A DNA stretch of 64,000 nt from positions 241,823 through 305,822 of the forward strand of contig QPMI01000415.1 of assembly GCA_004431415.1 (NCBI GenBank). Reading direction: 5' to 3'. The position numbers and the translations under genes are program-made. Below, in pieces: positions 12,201 through 23,309 of this stretch (within the stretch, counting starts at the first letter, position 1; every line of letters starts with the position of its first letter). The notes under the pieces are model-generated. The model saw nothing but the letters and a program-made list of their open reading frames with translations. It had not been told where the DNA came from and made no database searches. The stretch comes from Cyanophora paradoxa (lineage: Eukaryota; Glaucocystophyceae; Cyanophorales; Cyanophoraceae).

Positions 12201-15200
12201 GCGGCGCGGGGCCGCCGGCGCCCGGCACGCCGCCGGGCACCCCTGGCAGACGCGCGCGCGCGCGCATACATGTCAGCGTCGAAATCGTATGAGCGATCAT
12301 GAGCGATCGGGATCGCGGCTGACCTCGGTCGGCTTCTCGAGGCAGGTCGCGGGGCACGTCGGGAGCGACGCCTGCGAGATCGCGACGGTTGTCAGCTCGG
12401 GTCGGGGTCGAATTCGAAGGGGAGGGGGGAGGGGGAAGGGGGCACCGGCTCGAGGGTGCGGCGGAAGTCTGGGGCGGGCGGGGGGGGGAGGGGGGGGGAC
12501 GCAGCGGAGGGACGGGGTCAGATCAGATCAGATCAGAGAGCTCGAGGTCAGATGGAAGCTCAAGGGCAGCGCACGGCAGATCGAGGTCTGCAGCAGGAAA
12601 ACGCAAGTTCAGCGCCGGATAGAGCGAACAACGTGTGTAGAGAAATCGAGCTTAAGCTTCAGCACCGTCAGTTTGCACTTGGCGCAGCCCGTCAGCATGA
12701 AGTTCTCCGAGGCCCCGCCGAGCCTCGCGGCCACGAGGTTCATCGAGATGCGGTTCGGCATCCCGCCGCTGCCGGGGTTGATGCCGCGCCGCCCGGTGGC
12801 CATGCCCGAGGCGCTGTCGCGGGGCGAGCGGATCGCCGCCTGCAGGTACGACTGCGCACGAAAAGACGAGTCGGGAAGAGCGCCGATTACAAGTAACAAG
12901 TTACAGGTATTCATGTACATGAGTCGATCAACGGCATTAAAAGCGCGGAGCGCGGCAGATCGTTGTGAACGCGGCAGACGTGTTGGCGCGCACCTATATA
13001 TCATAGAACATTGTGCTATTATAGAATGTTACTTGAATGTTATTGTGCTATTATAGAATGTTACTTATAGAATAGAATCTTATATGATTAATACTTTACT
13101 ATAGAGCGCACCACGGGCTCGGGGTCCGGCTCCGCGGAGCCCTTCACGCTCGCCTTGAGCCGGCGGTACCCCGAGGAGCCGCCGCCCGGGGCGGCCAGCT
13201 CGAGCTCGAGCGCTGCCGGGGCGGGGCGGCACCGGCGTCACAACGAATCGGAAATTGGGAAATTGGGGTCCCGGGTCGGAATTGTGGCCATGGGCACCTG
13301 GGGCGTCCCCGCCGCTCAAGCTCAAGGGGCCGCGGCGCTCCAGAACGCTCCAGTCGCCCGGGAGCTGTCGCGAGAGCACGCTCGGGGGTTGAGAGGAAGG
13401 ACGCTTCTAAGCTTTCTAAATCTTAAGCTTAAGAAGCTTAAGAAGCTTAAGCTTCATTTTAAGCTTCCTTATTACGAAGGGGCCGAACCACGACGGACTG
13501 GCGCTCCACGACCGTCTGCGGCGGGTCCGGAAAAACCTGCGCATGCGCATCCGGCCCATGATCAGACTCCCGGGGCCGAATTCAAAGCAGCGGCGAAGTC
13601 AAGCTGGACGACACTTGCAGTTGCCGCGGAGCACGCACGGTGGCGCCAGCGGCGGCGGCGGCCTTGAAGTTGACGCAGTACTCGTGGAACGGCAGGGAGA
13701 CCTCGGCGCCCGCTGCGGCCCGTTCGAAATTCGCGAATTCCGCGGCCGGGGCCGGCCGGGCGGGCGCCGGGGGCGGACCGAAGGCGGGGTCGCGGCGCTT
13801 GACGAGCGTGTTCCACGCGCCCGTGCTCGACTGCGCGTGCGCTTGCCCGTCAGCCATCGGCCGCAGGGTGCTGTGTACGGTTTAATTGGGGTCGCGGCCG
13901 CGCGCGCCTTCAGGCTCGAGATGCTTCCGGAGCCGGCGACGACCACGCCCTGCGCATCAACGTCAACGAATGCGAAAATCTTAATATAACTTGATAAAGA
14001 GAGATCTCAATCTCATAATGAGATCGCATGTTGTGCGCGCATCAACGTTCACATGGTAAGCGTGCCATCAATTTATCGTTCGTCCTCTTTGAATTCGCAT
14101 CAGGATCACATTCGATGTTCAAGTCTCTCCCCCGGCCCCGGCCCCGCCCCCGCCCCACCGCCGGCGCCCCCGCCCCGCCCGCGAGGAGCGCGCGCGCGCA
14201 CCGCGGCGTGGCACCAGACCTCGTCGTCGAACGTGCGGTCCTCGGCGAGCTTCTCCGCCGGCAGGCGCTGCCGCGACCGTCAACCAAGCCAAGGCTCGTT
14301 GAGAGATGGAAGTACTAGTGTCGACTGGGCAGTGCGCACCGGGTAGAAGGAGGAGGTCGAGTCGGAGCCGGAGGGCGCCGGGCGTCCGCGGCAGACCGGC
14401 TTCTGGCCCTGCTCACGCGAAAGCAGACGTCGACGCGGATGCCGTCATGATCAGGTTCGAGCGAGAGGCGTCGCGAAACGATGGAGGGAAGAGGGAAAGA
14501 CCGGCAGAAGGATGCAGGACTCGATGATGCGGCCCGCGGCGTTCTGGAATAAACGTTAAAGTTAACGCTAGCGACGTCGACGCAGGCGTGATCATGAGCG
14601 CAGCGCACCCGCGTGCGCCTCATGGATATGCCCGGGTTATGGTCCTGCGCGCGCGCGTGCAGGAATTCTCAGAGAAACTCTCGATCGATCCCGAAACATC
14701 GAATTCGGATCGGCTTCGGCGTCGCACCACGTCGACCTTGCCGACGATGGCGCGCCAGCCGCCCTCGGGGCTCCACGTGTGCGCCGAGGACGGGCTCGCC
14801 GGCGGCGCGGGGCGGCAGACCTCCACGCTCGCCCCGCTCGCGTCCTGCACGCGCCGCTTCAATTTCCGTTCCAATTTCCAGACGCCGCAGGGCGGACCGC
14901 GGCGGACTCGCAGAGGGAGGCGAAGTGGAGGTGCCGGGGCTTGGCCGCCAGCTGCTCCTTCGCCGTCCCCGCCCGCGCGAACTCCAGCATCGCCGCGCCC
15001 TCCTCCGTACCCGCCACGGGCTGCGGCAAAGCTAAGTCGAGGCGAGCAATCTAATTTTAGCGTCGGTGTGGTTTGGTTTCGGGTACCCGGCAGGCGCCGC
15101 CCTCCTGGAGGCAGGGGGCGGAGCGGGCGTCGACGGGCGCCGCGCTCTTGTCCCACAGCGTCACGTCTTCCACCGGCATCTGGAATGCAGTTGAATATCA

Positions 15201-18200
15201 AGAAATGGTATCTTGGAATTTGAAATAGTAATATTAATCACCAGGAACGGCTTGTCCTTGTCGCGTGGGGGCAGTGGGACGTAGGCACGCTCGCCCTCGG
15301 CCTGCGCCGAAAGACTCGGACTCGCTGCGCCGAAAGACTGCGCCGAAAGCGCTCGCTCGCTCGCTCACGATGGGGAACGGGTTTCGGTCGTCGCGGGGCG
15401 GGAGCTGAACAAAGACAGGCTCCAGCCCGGCCTGAAATGAAACGAAGAGGTGGACTCGCGTGAGCAGAGCGGAGCGTTTGATTGCACGTTAGGTTCAAGG
15501 GACCGCGCGCACGATTTCGACGCGAAGAGCGCGGGAGAGTCCGTCCTGAGACCCGTTATAATTAATTACATTATGGTTTCTCGAATTCGAAGATAGTCAG
15601 GTTGAGGACGGACCACGCGGACGTAGCCGCCGGAGGCGGCGCTCAGCCCGTCGAAGTTGTCGCCCTGCGCATACGAACCCCGGCCCGGCCCTCTAGATCC
15701 GAAGAGCGGAGGCGGGCGGGCGCGGCACGGCACCGGCATGACCGAGTCGCGCTCGACGACGGGGACGTGGGCGGAGCCCTCGAGCCCGTCCTGCGAGAGA
15801 GCGTGCGTCAAGCGCGCTTCGGACTCTGTTCAACAGGCATAGGCACGGGCGCACGATTGTGACGCGAACGTAGGGCGTGGGCGGGACCGTCTCCTGCGCA
15901 AAAAGACTTTAACGCTGCGGCTTGGCGACGCGCGGCTGACTGACCATCGAGACGCCGTTGTCGGAGGCGCCGCCGAGCAGCACAGCGAAGCTGGTGCGGG
16001 CGGACCCGGCGAACGCGTCCGCCGGCTTGCCCGTGATCCGCTCCACGGCGGCGTTGTCGAGAACGAGGCGGCAGGCTCCGTCCCCGGGCGCGTACGAGAG
16101 CATGCGGCAGCAGAGGGGGATCTTCCTGTCGCAGGGGTTCCCCTGGTGCCTGAGGCAGCTGCCGTCGCCGGGGGCAAAGCAGGCGCCGTCGCCGGGCGCC
16201 GGGCATCCCATCTCGCCCGGCGCGAAGTACGTCAGGCGGCACGCGCCGTCGCCGGGGGCGAAGCTGACGCATTGGCCGGCCCCGTCGCTCTGCTTTTTGA
16301 AGCAGGCGCCGTCTCCTGGGGCCACGCACGACCCGTCGCCCGGGGCGAAGGTCGGCGCGCCGTTCTCGTCCACGGGCGTCAAGCTGAAAACGAAGCGTAA
16401 GCTTTAAATTTAGCCATCCAAAAATTTAGATGGGCCCGACTCGCCTGTAGAGGGCGCGACCGGGGCGCTTGTGGGTGATCGGGTCGTCCCCGTTCCGGTA
16501 CTCCACGCGGTTCACCTCCTCGTCGTCGTCCCTGGTCTGACGGGGTCCAATTTGAATTACATCCCGTTTCCGTTACAAATTATGAGCTACAAATATGTAA
16601 AAGCGCACAATAATTATGGAGACCGACTTGCGCTGGTTCGCCTCGCTCGGGATCGTCGGGAGGTAGCACGAGCCCGCCCCCGCCTGCGCGAAATTCAGAT
16701 TCGGAGGGCGCCGCGGAGCGAGCTCGGGTCGATATAATATATTTAAGCAACAAGCAACAAAGCTAACTCAAACGCACCACGGTGATTTTCTGGAGCTCGC
16801 CGTACTGCGTGGCGGAGACGCCGAGGCGGGGCGGGACGGCGATCACGTAGCCCGCGGGGTGCTGCGCCCAAAAGGAAGACCGGTAACGTTAACGTTATCG
16901 TCAGAAACGAGGTCTGTCCAAGGCAGGTTACAGCGGAATTTCAGCGGAATTTCACGCACGCTCCGGTCGAGCCCGCTGCCGCCCTGCACCTGCTTCGCCG
17001 CACGGCGGTGCCTGCGGGAAGCCTCGTTGAGCCGCTGCGGTCGCCCTGTGATCAGCGGGCCGCTCGATTGGATACGAATCCGAAATAGATCGTTAGCTGA
17101 TGGGTGTTGGTTGTTGGTCGTTTTGGTGTATTTAATGTTGGTCTAATCGTTGACCGTTATAATTAGCCAGTCAACGGCGCGCACCTTCTTGTACTCGATT
17201 GCTCTCTCGGTGTTGCGGATTCCGCGGCCCGGCCGGAGCTGGAGCGCGCCGCCGCCGCCCACGGTCTCGCCCTTGTAGCGCTCCTGGATGCTGCCCATGG
17301 CGTCCTGCAGGGACGGCGTTAGCTGTAGCCGCGAGACGAAGTCCGCCTCTAATATAGCAATCTACATATATTAAATATTGCAATATCTGCCGCACCTGGC
17401 TGGTCATGCGGGTGACGAGGGACTTTCCGGGGCCCTGCAACGACGTTAACAATATACATCAATGTCGCGGACAACCAGGAGAGCTGTAATGGCGGCGATT
17501 GTTCTGACCGACTGGGCGAAGCACTTCTCGACGTAGGCGCCCGTCTCGGCGTCCAGCGTCCCGTGGCACACGCTCGGCGTCTTCGGGCTCCCCTCGATCG
17601 AGATCTTCTCGGTCTGGCGCGCGCGCGCGCGGGCGGGTGCAGGGTCGACGTCAGAATAATCGGGATTTTTGCGACACGCATTTATATGGAGGGCCGGCGC
17701 GGCCGACTCGCCTGGAGGCCGTCGCCGTCGTCGTCACTATCGCAGCAAGGTGCCGCCTCCGCGGCCGCCAGCGAGTCCACCAGCGGCTGCCGGGTTCGAA
17801 GATCGAAAGAGGTCAGATCGAACGGTGCAGGTATATATGATGAAGGTTGACGGGGACCGGAGGCCTAGAAGAAAGCGGCCCGCGCGCTGGGGCGGACCTT
17901 GTAGAACGAGGCGACGAGGCGCCCGCTGGGCTCGAGCGGGTGGCAGACGACCGAGTCCTGCGCGTGCACGGCGGCGGTGCCCGACTAAGCGATCCATGCC
18001 GCGAGCGGGCGAGCGGGCGGGCGTGCCTCGCTGGGCGGAGAGGTCTGGGGCGCCTCGCGCCGAGTCCGCACGTGCCCCCCCGCGAACGAGTCCTCGTAGA
18101 GCGGGCTGGACGTCCCGCCCCCGCGCGGCATGTACGACAACGTGCCGCCCGCAGCGCCGGCGGCCTTGCCTAGCAGGCCCTTGCCCTTGTAGCAGCGCGC

Positions 18201-21200
18201 CGTCGGCTGCCCGCCGCGGTTCTGCTCAATCGTTCCCACACGTCAGCTAAGCGGAAGCTGAAGCATTAACTTGAAGAACGGCGTGCCCGAAGGGTGTATC
18301 TGAAGATGGGCGCGGGGGGGTTGGCCCCTCCGACCGGCTGCGACTCGCACGTCTCTAGGAGCTGCGAGCCGCCCCCGAACTGCGCCCGCGACCGGCGCCG
18401 TCGATGCCCGGAAATTCGGGAATTCGAGAATGCGGGCCCCACCGTGGAGAAAGTGCAGCGGGCGGGGGTAGACGCGTTGTAGTACAGAGCCTCCAGCTCC
18501 AGCGCCTCGTCATCCTAACATGAAAAAGAATGAAAGTAAGAAGAATGGTATCAGCAGGCTTAAGCCTATATTAAATTAGCTTGTTGCGAACCCGCTCGAC
18601 GTAGACGGCGGAGACGTAGGTCATGGCGGAGCCCGGCGTGCCGCTCGAGCCGGCCGCCGCCGCCTCCTTCGCCAGCGCCTCCAGACCGATGTACGACCAC
18701 TGCGAAGTAAAGCATACGTAAATATAAGGCGCTCGAACTCTGCAGCTGGGAATGCATGTATGTAGATATGGTGCGCGCCTGTGTAGTCCCGAGCGTCTCG
18801 TTCGTGACAGGGACCTGTTGATACGCGTTGAAAGCTGAAGTCAGCGCGAGCTTCAGACAATCATTGGACTTTTAGATTCCGTAGTGGCGCCATGCAGCGC
18901 TTTTTAGAGAGACGATAACGAAGCGCACGCACCGAGCCGACGATGGCGCCGCCCGTCGGGGGCACGACGGCGAAGCGCATGCTGGCCTTGCGACCGACGC
19001 CCTCGCAGCCCTTCGGGTCCGTGCACTGCCGCGGCGCCGGCGGCTGCGCCGCCGAGCTCGAGGTCCAGGCCGGGTCCCACGCCGGCGCGGGGCTCGCCTC
19101 CGGCCCCGGCCCATAGCTCTCCCTTCCGTTCTCCGCCAGGCTGCCGATCGAGAGGGCGTCAGATGAGCTCTAGATCAAATCGCATTGAACAAGCGCTCAA
19201 TTATTAGAGCTTAGGTCTTTATTTCAATAATTCTATATGAGTGAATAAAAGGGCAGACCGGATGGCGAGGCCGGCGTCGCCGCCGGGGTACGAGAAGAAG
19301 GTCCCGTCGGAGAGCACGGGGGGCCACTCGGGCAGCTGCTCCGCCGCCGGGGCGGGGGCCGGGGCCTCCTGCGCGCGATCAAATCAGTTCACCTACGCCC
19401 CAAGTTAACTTTAGTGTGTTAATGTACCTTCGAATTTTCGCCCCAATCGCCGCGGCCACAGTTCGGCATGGGCTTGGCCCCCGCGGGAACCTTCGCCGGG
19501 AACTGCCCCCAGCCGCCCTGCCGGTCGCGATCCCGCATTGTCAGCGAAAAACCGAAGGCCTGAGACCGCGGATCGGCTCGCCTGGGTTCTAGAGCAGTAG
19601 GTGGCCTCGCTCTGCGAGCACATGCCCCAGCCGCCCTGCTCCGATCCGGTCCGAACCGCACCGGGTTAGAAAGTTTGGGTGCTTGGGGGGGAGGGGGGGG
19701 GTAGACCGGCGTGAAGGTGCAGTACTCGCCGGCCGCGGCGCGCTCCTCGCACGAGGGGCCCTTGAAGCCTCCCCATCCGCCCTGCGCAGAAGCTTATCAT
19801 TAAGCTTAAGGTTGTATGTCGAAAGTTTAAGAAGCCCTAAAGGCTTTTAGGATCCTTTGAAATCGCGATTGGTTTCGAAATCGCTTTGAAAGCTTAAGCT
19901 TAAGGTTGCAGGTAGCAACTTTGAGAGGCCTTGAAGGCCCTGGATGCACAGAAGCTCAAGGCTTTATATATTATATATAAACTTGGAAGGGGGTCGAGGG
20001 ATAGAAATTGGGATCGGAAGCTTAAGCTTAAGGTTGTAGGAAGAAGCTTTAAGAAGCGCTAATCAAAGGCCTTAGAGATCCGTAACTTGCAATCGCGATT
20101 GGATCCGGATCCGGATCGCACCTGGGTGTAGGTGCAGAAGTCCCCGCCCGCGAGGGCCGGCCACGCCTCGTCCGCGGGGCTCGCCCCCGGGGGCGGCGCC
20201 CCGCAGGCGATGCGGCCCGGGAGCCCGCCGACCATGTAGGCTGGGAGGAGGGCCTGCGGTGCCGGCGCAAGCTCGAGTTTAGGTCGGGACACGCACTCGC
20301 GATAAAGATGTTCAATTCTAGTAGCGCACCAGCGAGGACCCGGCCTCCGGGGCGGCGGGGCAGAACGGGATCGGGAACAGAGCCAGCAGCTCCCCTGGGC
20401 CGCGAGGGACGGAGCAGTAAGCTTACGGATCTAAAAATAGGCCTGGACGGGCGCGGCGAGCGGGCGCGCTCGAGGCGCGCGCACCGGTCGTGGAGGGTAC
20501 GAGGACGGGGGCGCCCCCAAAGAGGAAGGGCGGCGACGCGTCGCGGAGCGAGTTGCCCTGTACCCCGGTCCGGCCCGGCGACCTCAGCAAAGCAAGCGGG
20601 GCGGCGGGGGGCGGGCCGGGGAGCGGCGGGAATTGAAGAGGGCCGCGCACGGAGATCGTGATACGCACGCCGCCGGCGAGGCACCGGCCCGAGTCCGGGA
20701 CAGGGTCCTTCGGCACCTCCGACTCCGCGGGGGTAGGCGGCCCCTGCTCCACCTGGCAAGGGGGTACTCGATTACCGAGGCTGAGAGGGGGGGTACCGGT
20801 GGGATAGGGGGGTACCGTCATTTCGCGGCCCTCGCAAAGGGTGATTTCGCCCGTGACATCGGTCGTCTTCTCGGCGGGGGGCAGCGTCAGGATCGTCTCC
20901 CCCTTGCCCTGGGGGGTACGCGAGTTCAGCCGTGAAGGGAGGAGGGGGGGTGGGGGGAGAGGAGGGTGCGGACCATAGCGACGTTGAACGAGAGCTCCAG
21001 AGGGGGCGCCCACGGCTTCGAAGCCTCGATCGTACCCAGCTGGCGCGACTGTACCGCGAAAGTGAGGCACACCCGCCCCCTTCCAGGGCCGAAGCTGCCC
21101 GCGCGTGCGCGTGCGCGGGCGCACCGTGATTTTGACGGTCTGGCCCTTCGTCGGCTCCCAGATCTGCAGGGGTTCGGGCATCGGCGGCGTCCCGGGGTAC

Positions 21201-21673
21201 CAGAGAGAAGCCCGGGGGTACCGGGATGGAAACGGCGTCGTTCTGCAGGGCGAGGGAGACCGACGCCGCGCACCCGATCCTGCGCCGCTGCTCTCAGATT
21301 CGGGCGCCGCGGCTCGCGTGGGCGCGCGCGCGCGCACTTCCCGACCGCGCCGGTCGTGTCGCAGGCAAAGGCAGCGTCGCCGGCGCGAAGGGCGAATACG
21401 CGGACCTCGGTCATCTGCGGCCGGAGCGAGATCAAATTCGATTTCGCTTCGCTAGGCTCGGATGCGCAGACCTTGCCGTCCTGGTCAGGTGCGTAGACGC
21501 CCCAGGTGCCGCTGCCGACTTGGGCCCGCGCCGGCGCCAGAAGCAGGTGGACGGCGCACAGGGCGAAGAGCGCTGCGGGGCGGGTCCGGGCGGGTTCGGT
21601 CCAGGCTTTGAGCGTTCTCTAGATGATCGATAATTCCCTGCGCACCGGTGCGGAGTGCAGCGGCGGCGGCCAT
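9274..21673 (-). CDS. Large secreted single-pass membrane protein of unknown function, about 60 exons
   Basis: Read on the minus strand, some 60 short exons with GTGCGN, GTCCGC or GC donors and CAG acceptors chain in frame from ATG at 21673 to TGA at 9274. Most link cleanly; a few joins (near 21290, 18290 and 13600) are not resolved. Exon 1 plus exon 2 give a signal peptide, with the hydrophobic core ALFALCAVHLLLAPARAQ. The last exons give a membrane span (GLVAAVAGAAGAAVAG then AAAAVVAALAVWRRR) and a short acidic tail. The ectodomain has Cys-containing modules that start GGWG (19785-19430), an exon full of APGDG repeats (16380-15950), modules with V/P-L/V-PPRD (15445-15241), and Asp-rich calcium-type loops (DSDDDGDGL near 17720, DGRQDDDCDGL near 10770, GDLDRDGLPDL near 9850). 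The last resembles FG-GAP/EF-like loops. Length is roughly 1,700-1,900 residues. A cell-surface or adhesion role is inference. It could be two genes, but signal peptide and membrane span sit at opposite ends, which favours one. Confidence 0.7.
15950..16380 (-). repeat. APGDG-type peptide repeat encoded in one exon
   Basis: One long exon of the large membrane protein encodes about ten copies of a short unit, APGDG followed by A/S-C and a variable spacer (for example FAPGDGACRLTYFAPGE). At DNA level this is a degenerate cgtcgccgggggc-type repeat. The copies alternate with single Cys residues, so a disulfide-linked repeat rod is possible. It lies in the ectodomain. Confidence 0.75.
19790..20100. 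repeat. Three-copy degenerate intron repeat (aagcttaaggttg units)
   Basis: Three units of about 100-120 bp begin near 19790, 19885 and 20018. Each starts with agctta(agctta)aggttg and runs through aagaagc..taaagg and an aatcgcgattgg word. They fill one long intron between two GGWG/Cys exons of the large gene, so that intron grew by tandem duplication. Confidence 0.65.
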
Positions 21674-23309
21674 GGGGGCGGTGTTCGGCGGCCGGCTGGA
21701 GGCGCCCATCGGACGCGTACGCGGCGCCGGCGCACTGCGCAGCGGGCCCTGCCGACGCAAGGCCGAGGCCCAAGTGTCGGACGGCGGGCGCGGCAGCCGG
21801 GCCGAGCGCGCCTAGCCCAGCAGCAGCGCTAGCGTGGCGCACGGGCGAGGCCGTCGGCGAAGCCTCCCTGGCTGCAGCTGCAGCTGGCGCAGAGACTGGT
21901 GAACTGGGCGGCGTTGACCTGACCATGAGCCTTCCGGTCAGCGCCGCATGCGCAGACCGGAGCGCTCCTTCTGGAACTTCGGCGGGCGCGGGCCGCTGGG
22001 CGGAAGCGTACGAGCGACTGCTGCAGGGCTCACCTGGAAGCGGGCGTGTGCGGCGGGGCGGTGCGCCAGGCGAAACTTCGGAAACGAGGGCTCCCCGACG
22101 TCCCCGTGCAGCTAGCCGCCTCCGACAATGCCACGTACACGGTACATCAACAGGCTGACAACAGCAGCACGACAGCTAGCGGAGCCTAGAGACTAGCGCT
22201 AGCCTCTAGCCTAGTAGGTCAGCTGGATCTAGATCTTGAACAGCAATGCGGAATCATTGCGGAATCAATGCGGATCCGACTTTCCGGTCCTCGGAGCTCG
22301 GAGAATCGGAAAAAAAGATCTGAGGATAATGCATGCGCACTGCATGTGTTCGTTGCTTCTATTATACCGTACCCACGCACTGCCGGCTGATAATGAACTT
22401 AATGAAGACTGCGAATATTAATTCAAATTCTCGAATTTTTTTTTTGGTGAATTACCGGCCACAGCCTCTAGTCTACTCCAGCACTGCGGGGGCGTATACA
22501 GGCAAGGTGGGACATGATCGATCGGAATTATGTGGAGCGGGCGGGATTCGAAGGCGTGATTCTCATCGCAGGGCGATTCGAACACGGAAGGCATGATATA
22601 GACAGCGTGTATGATAACCACACCGCTATCAAATTCTCGAAGCATTTTCGAGACTACTCAGTGACTGGCCATGGATACGTAGTATCGATATCGATATCGC
22701 CGCCGTGAAAGCATGATCACGCGTATTTCATTCACATTTCATTTCGAATTCTACATCCACATAGATCATCACGTTTACATCGTTTTCAAGCCGAAGTATC
22801 AGGTGCAGCCGAAGTATCGGGCGTACTAAACGGCATCGGATCGTGGCGGTCTAGATCTACGATCTGCGGCAAGCGCTGCTCTCTGAACTGACGAGCTCAT
22901 GATCAAGATGTCGACCCCTGCGGCGGGAGAAAATTACGCGCGGGGGCCGCAATACTAGTTTATAATCTCGACCTGCATAATGGGCTAAAACTCAAGTGAC
23001 TAGCGCTATACAACCGGAGATCGACAAGAAAAAAATCTATAATACAGGCGTCGACTACTAGAACTGTGTTATAGAATAGAAATACGAAAACGATGCACTC
23101 AACTACGAATCGAAATGAAATTGGGAGGAGAAATTGAAAGCGGCCGCGGCGCCCCGGACCCTACAAATACAAAGAAGTGAAAAAGACTGCGCGCGCGTGC
23201 ATCCGGAACCGGTTTCAAGGCCGCGTCGCTGGGCGGCCCCCCGGCCCGCAGACTTCACGAGGCTCGAGCTCAGCTCACGCCTCTTCTCCTTCTTCTTGAA
23301 GCCGGGGCC
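21674..23309. other. Intergenic region
   Basis: Upstream side of the large membrane-protein gene and 3' side of the gene ending at 23310. The 21690-22160 part is GC-rich. From 22200 the DNA turns AT-rich with short palindromes (tagcgctagc, gatcgatc, tcgatatcgat). Open frames on both strands lack splice-linked partners. I see no gene. Confidence 0.45.
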
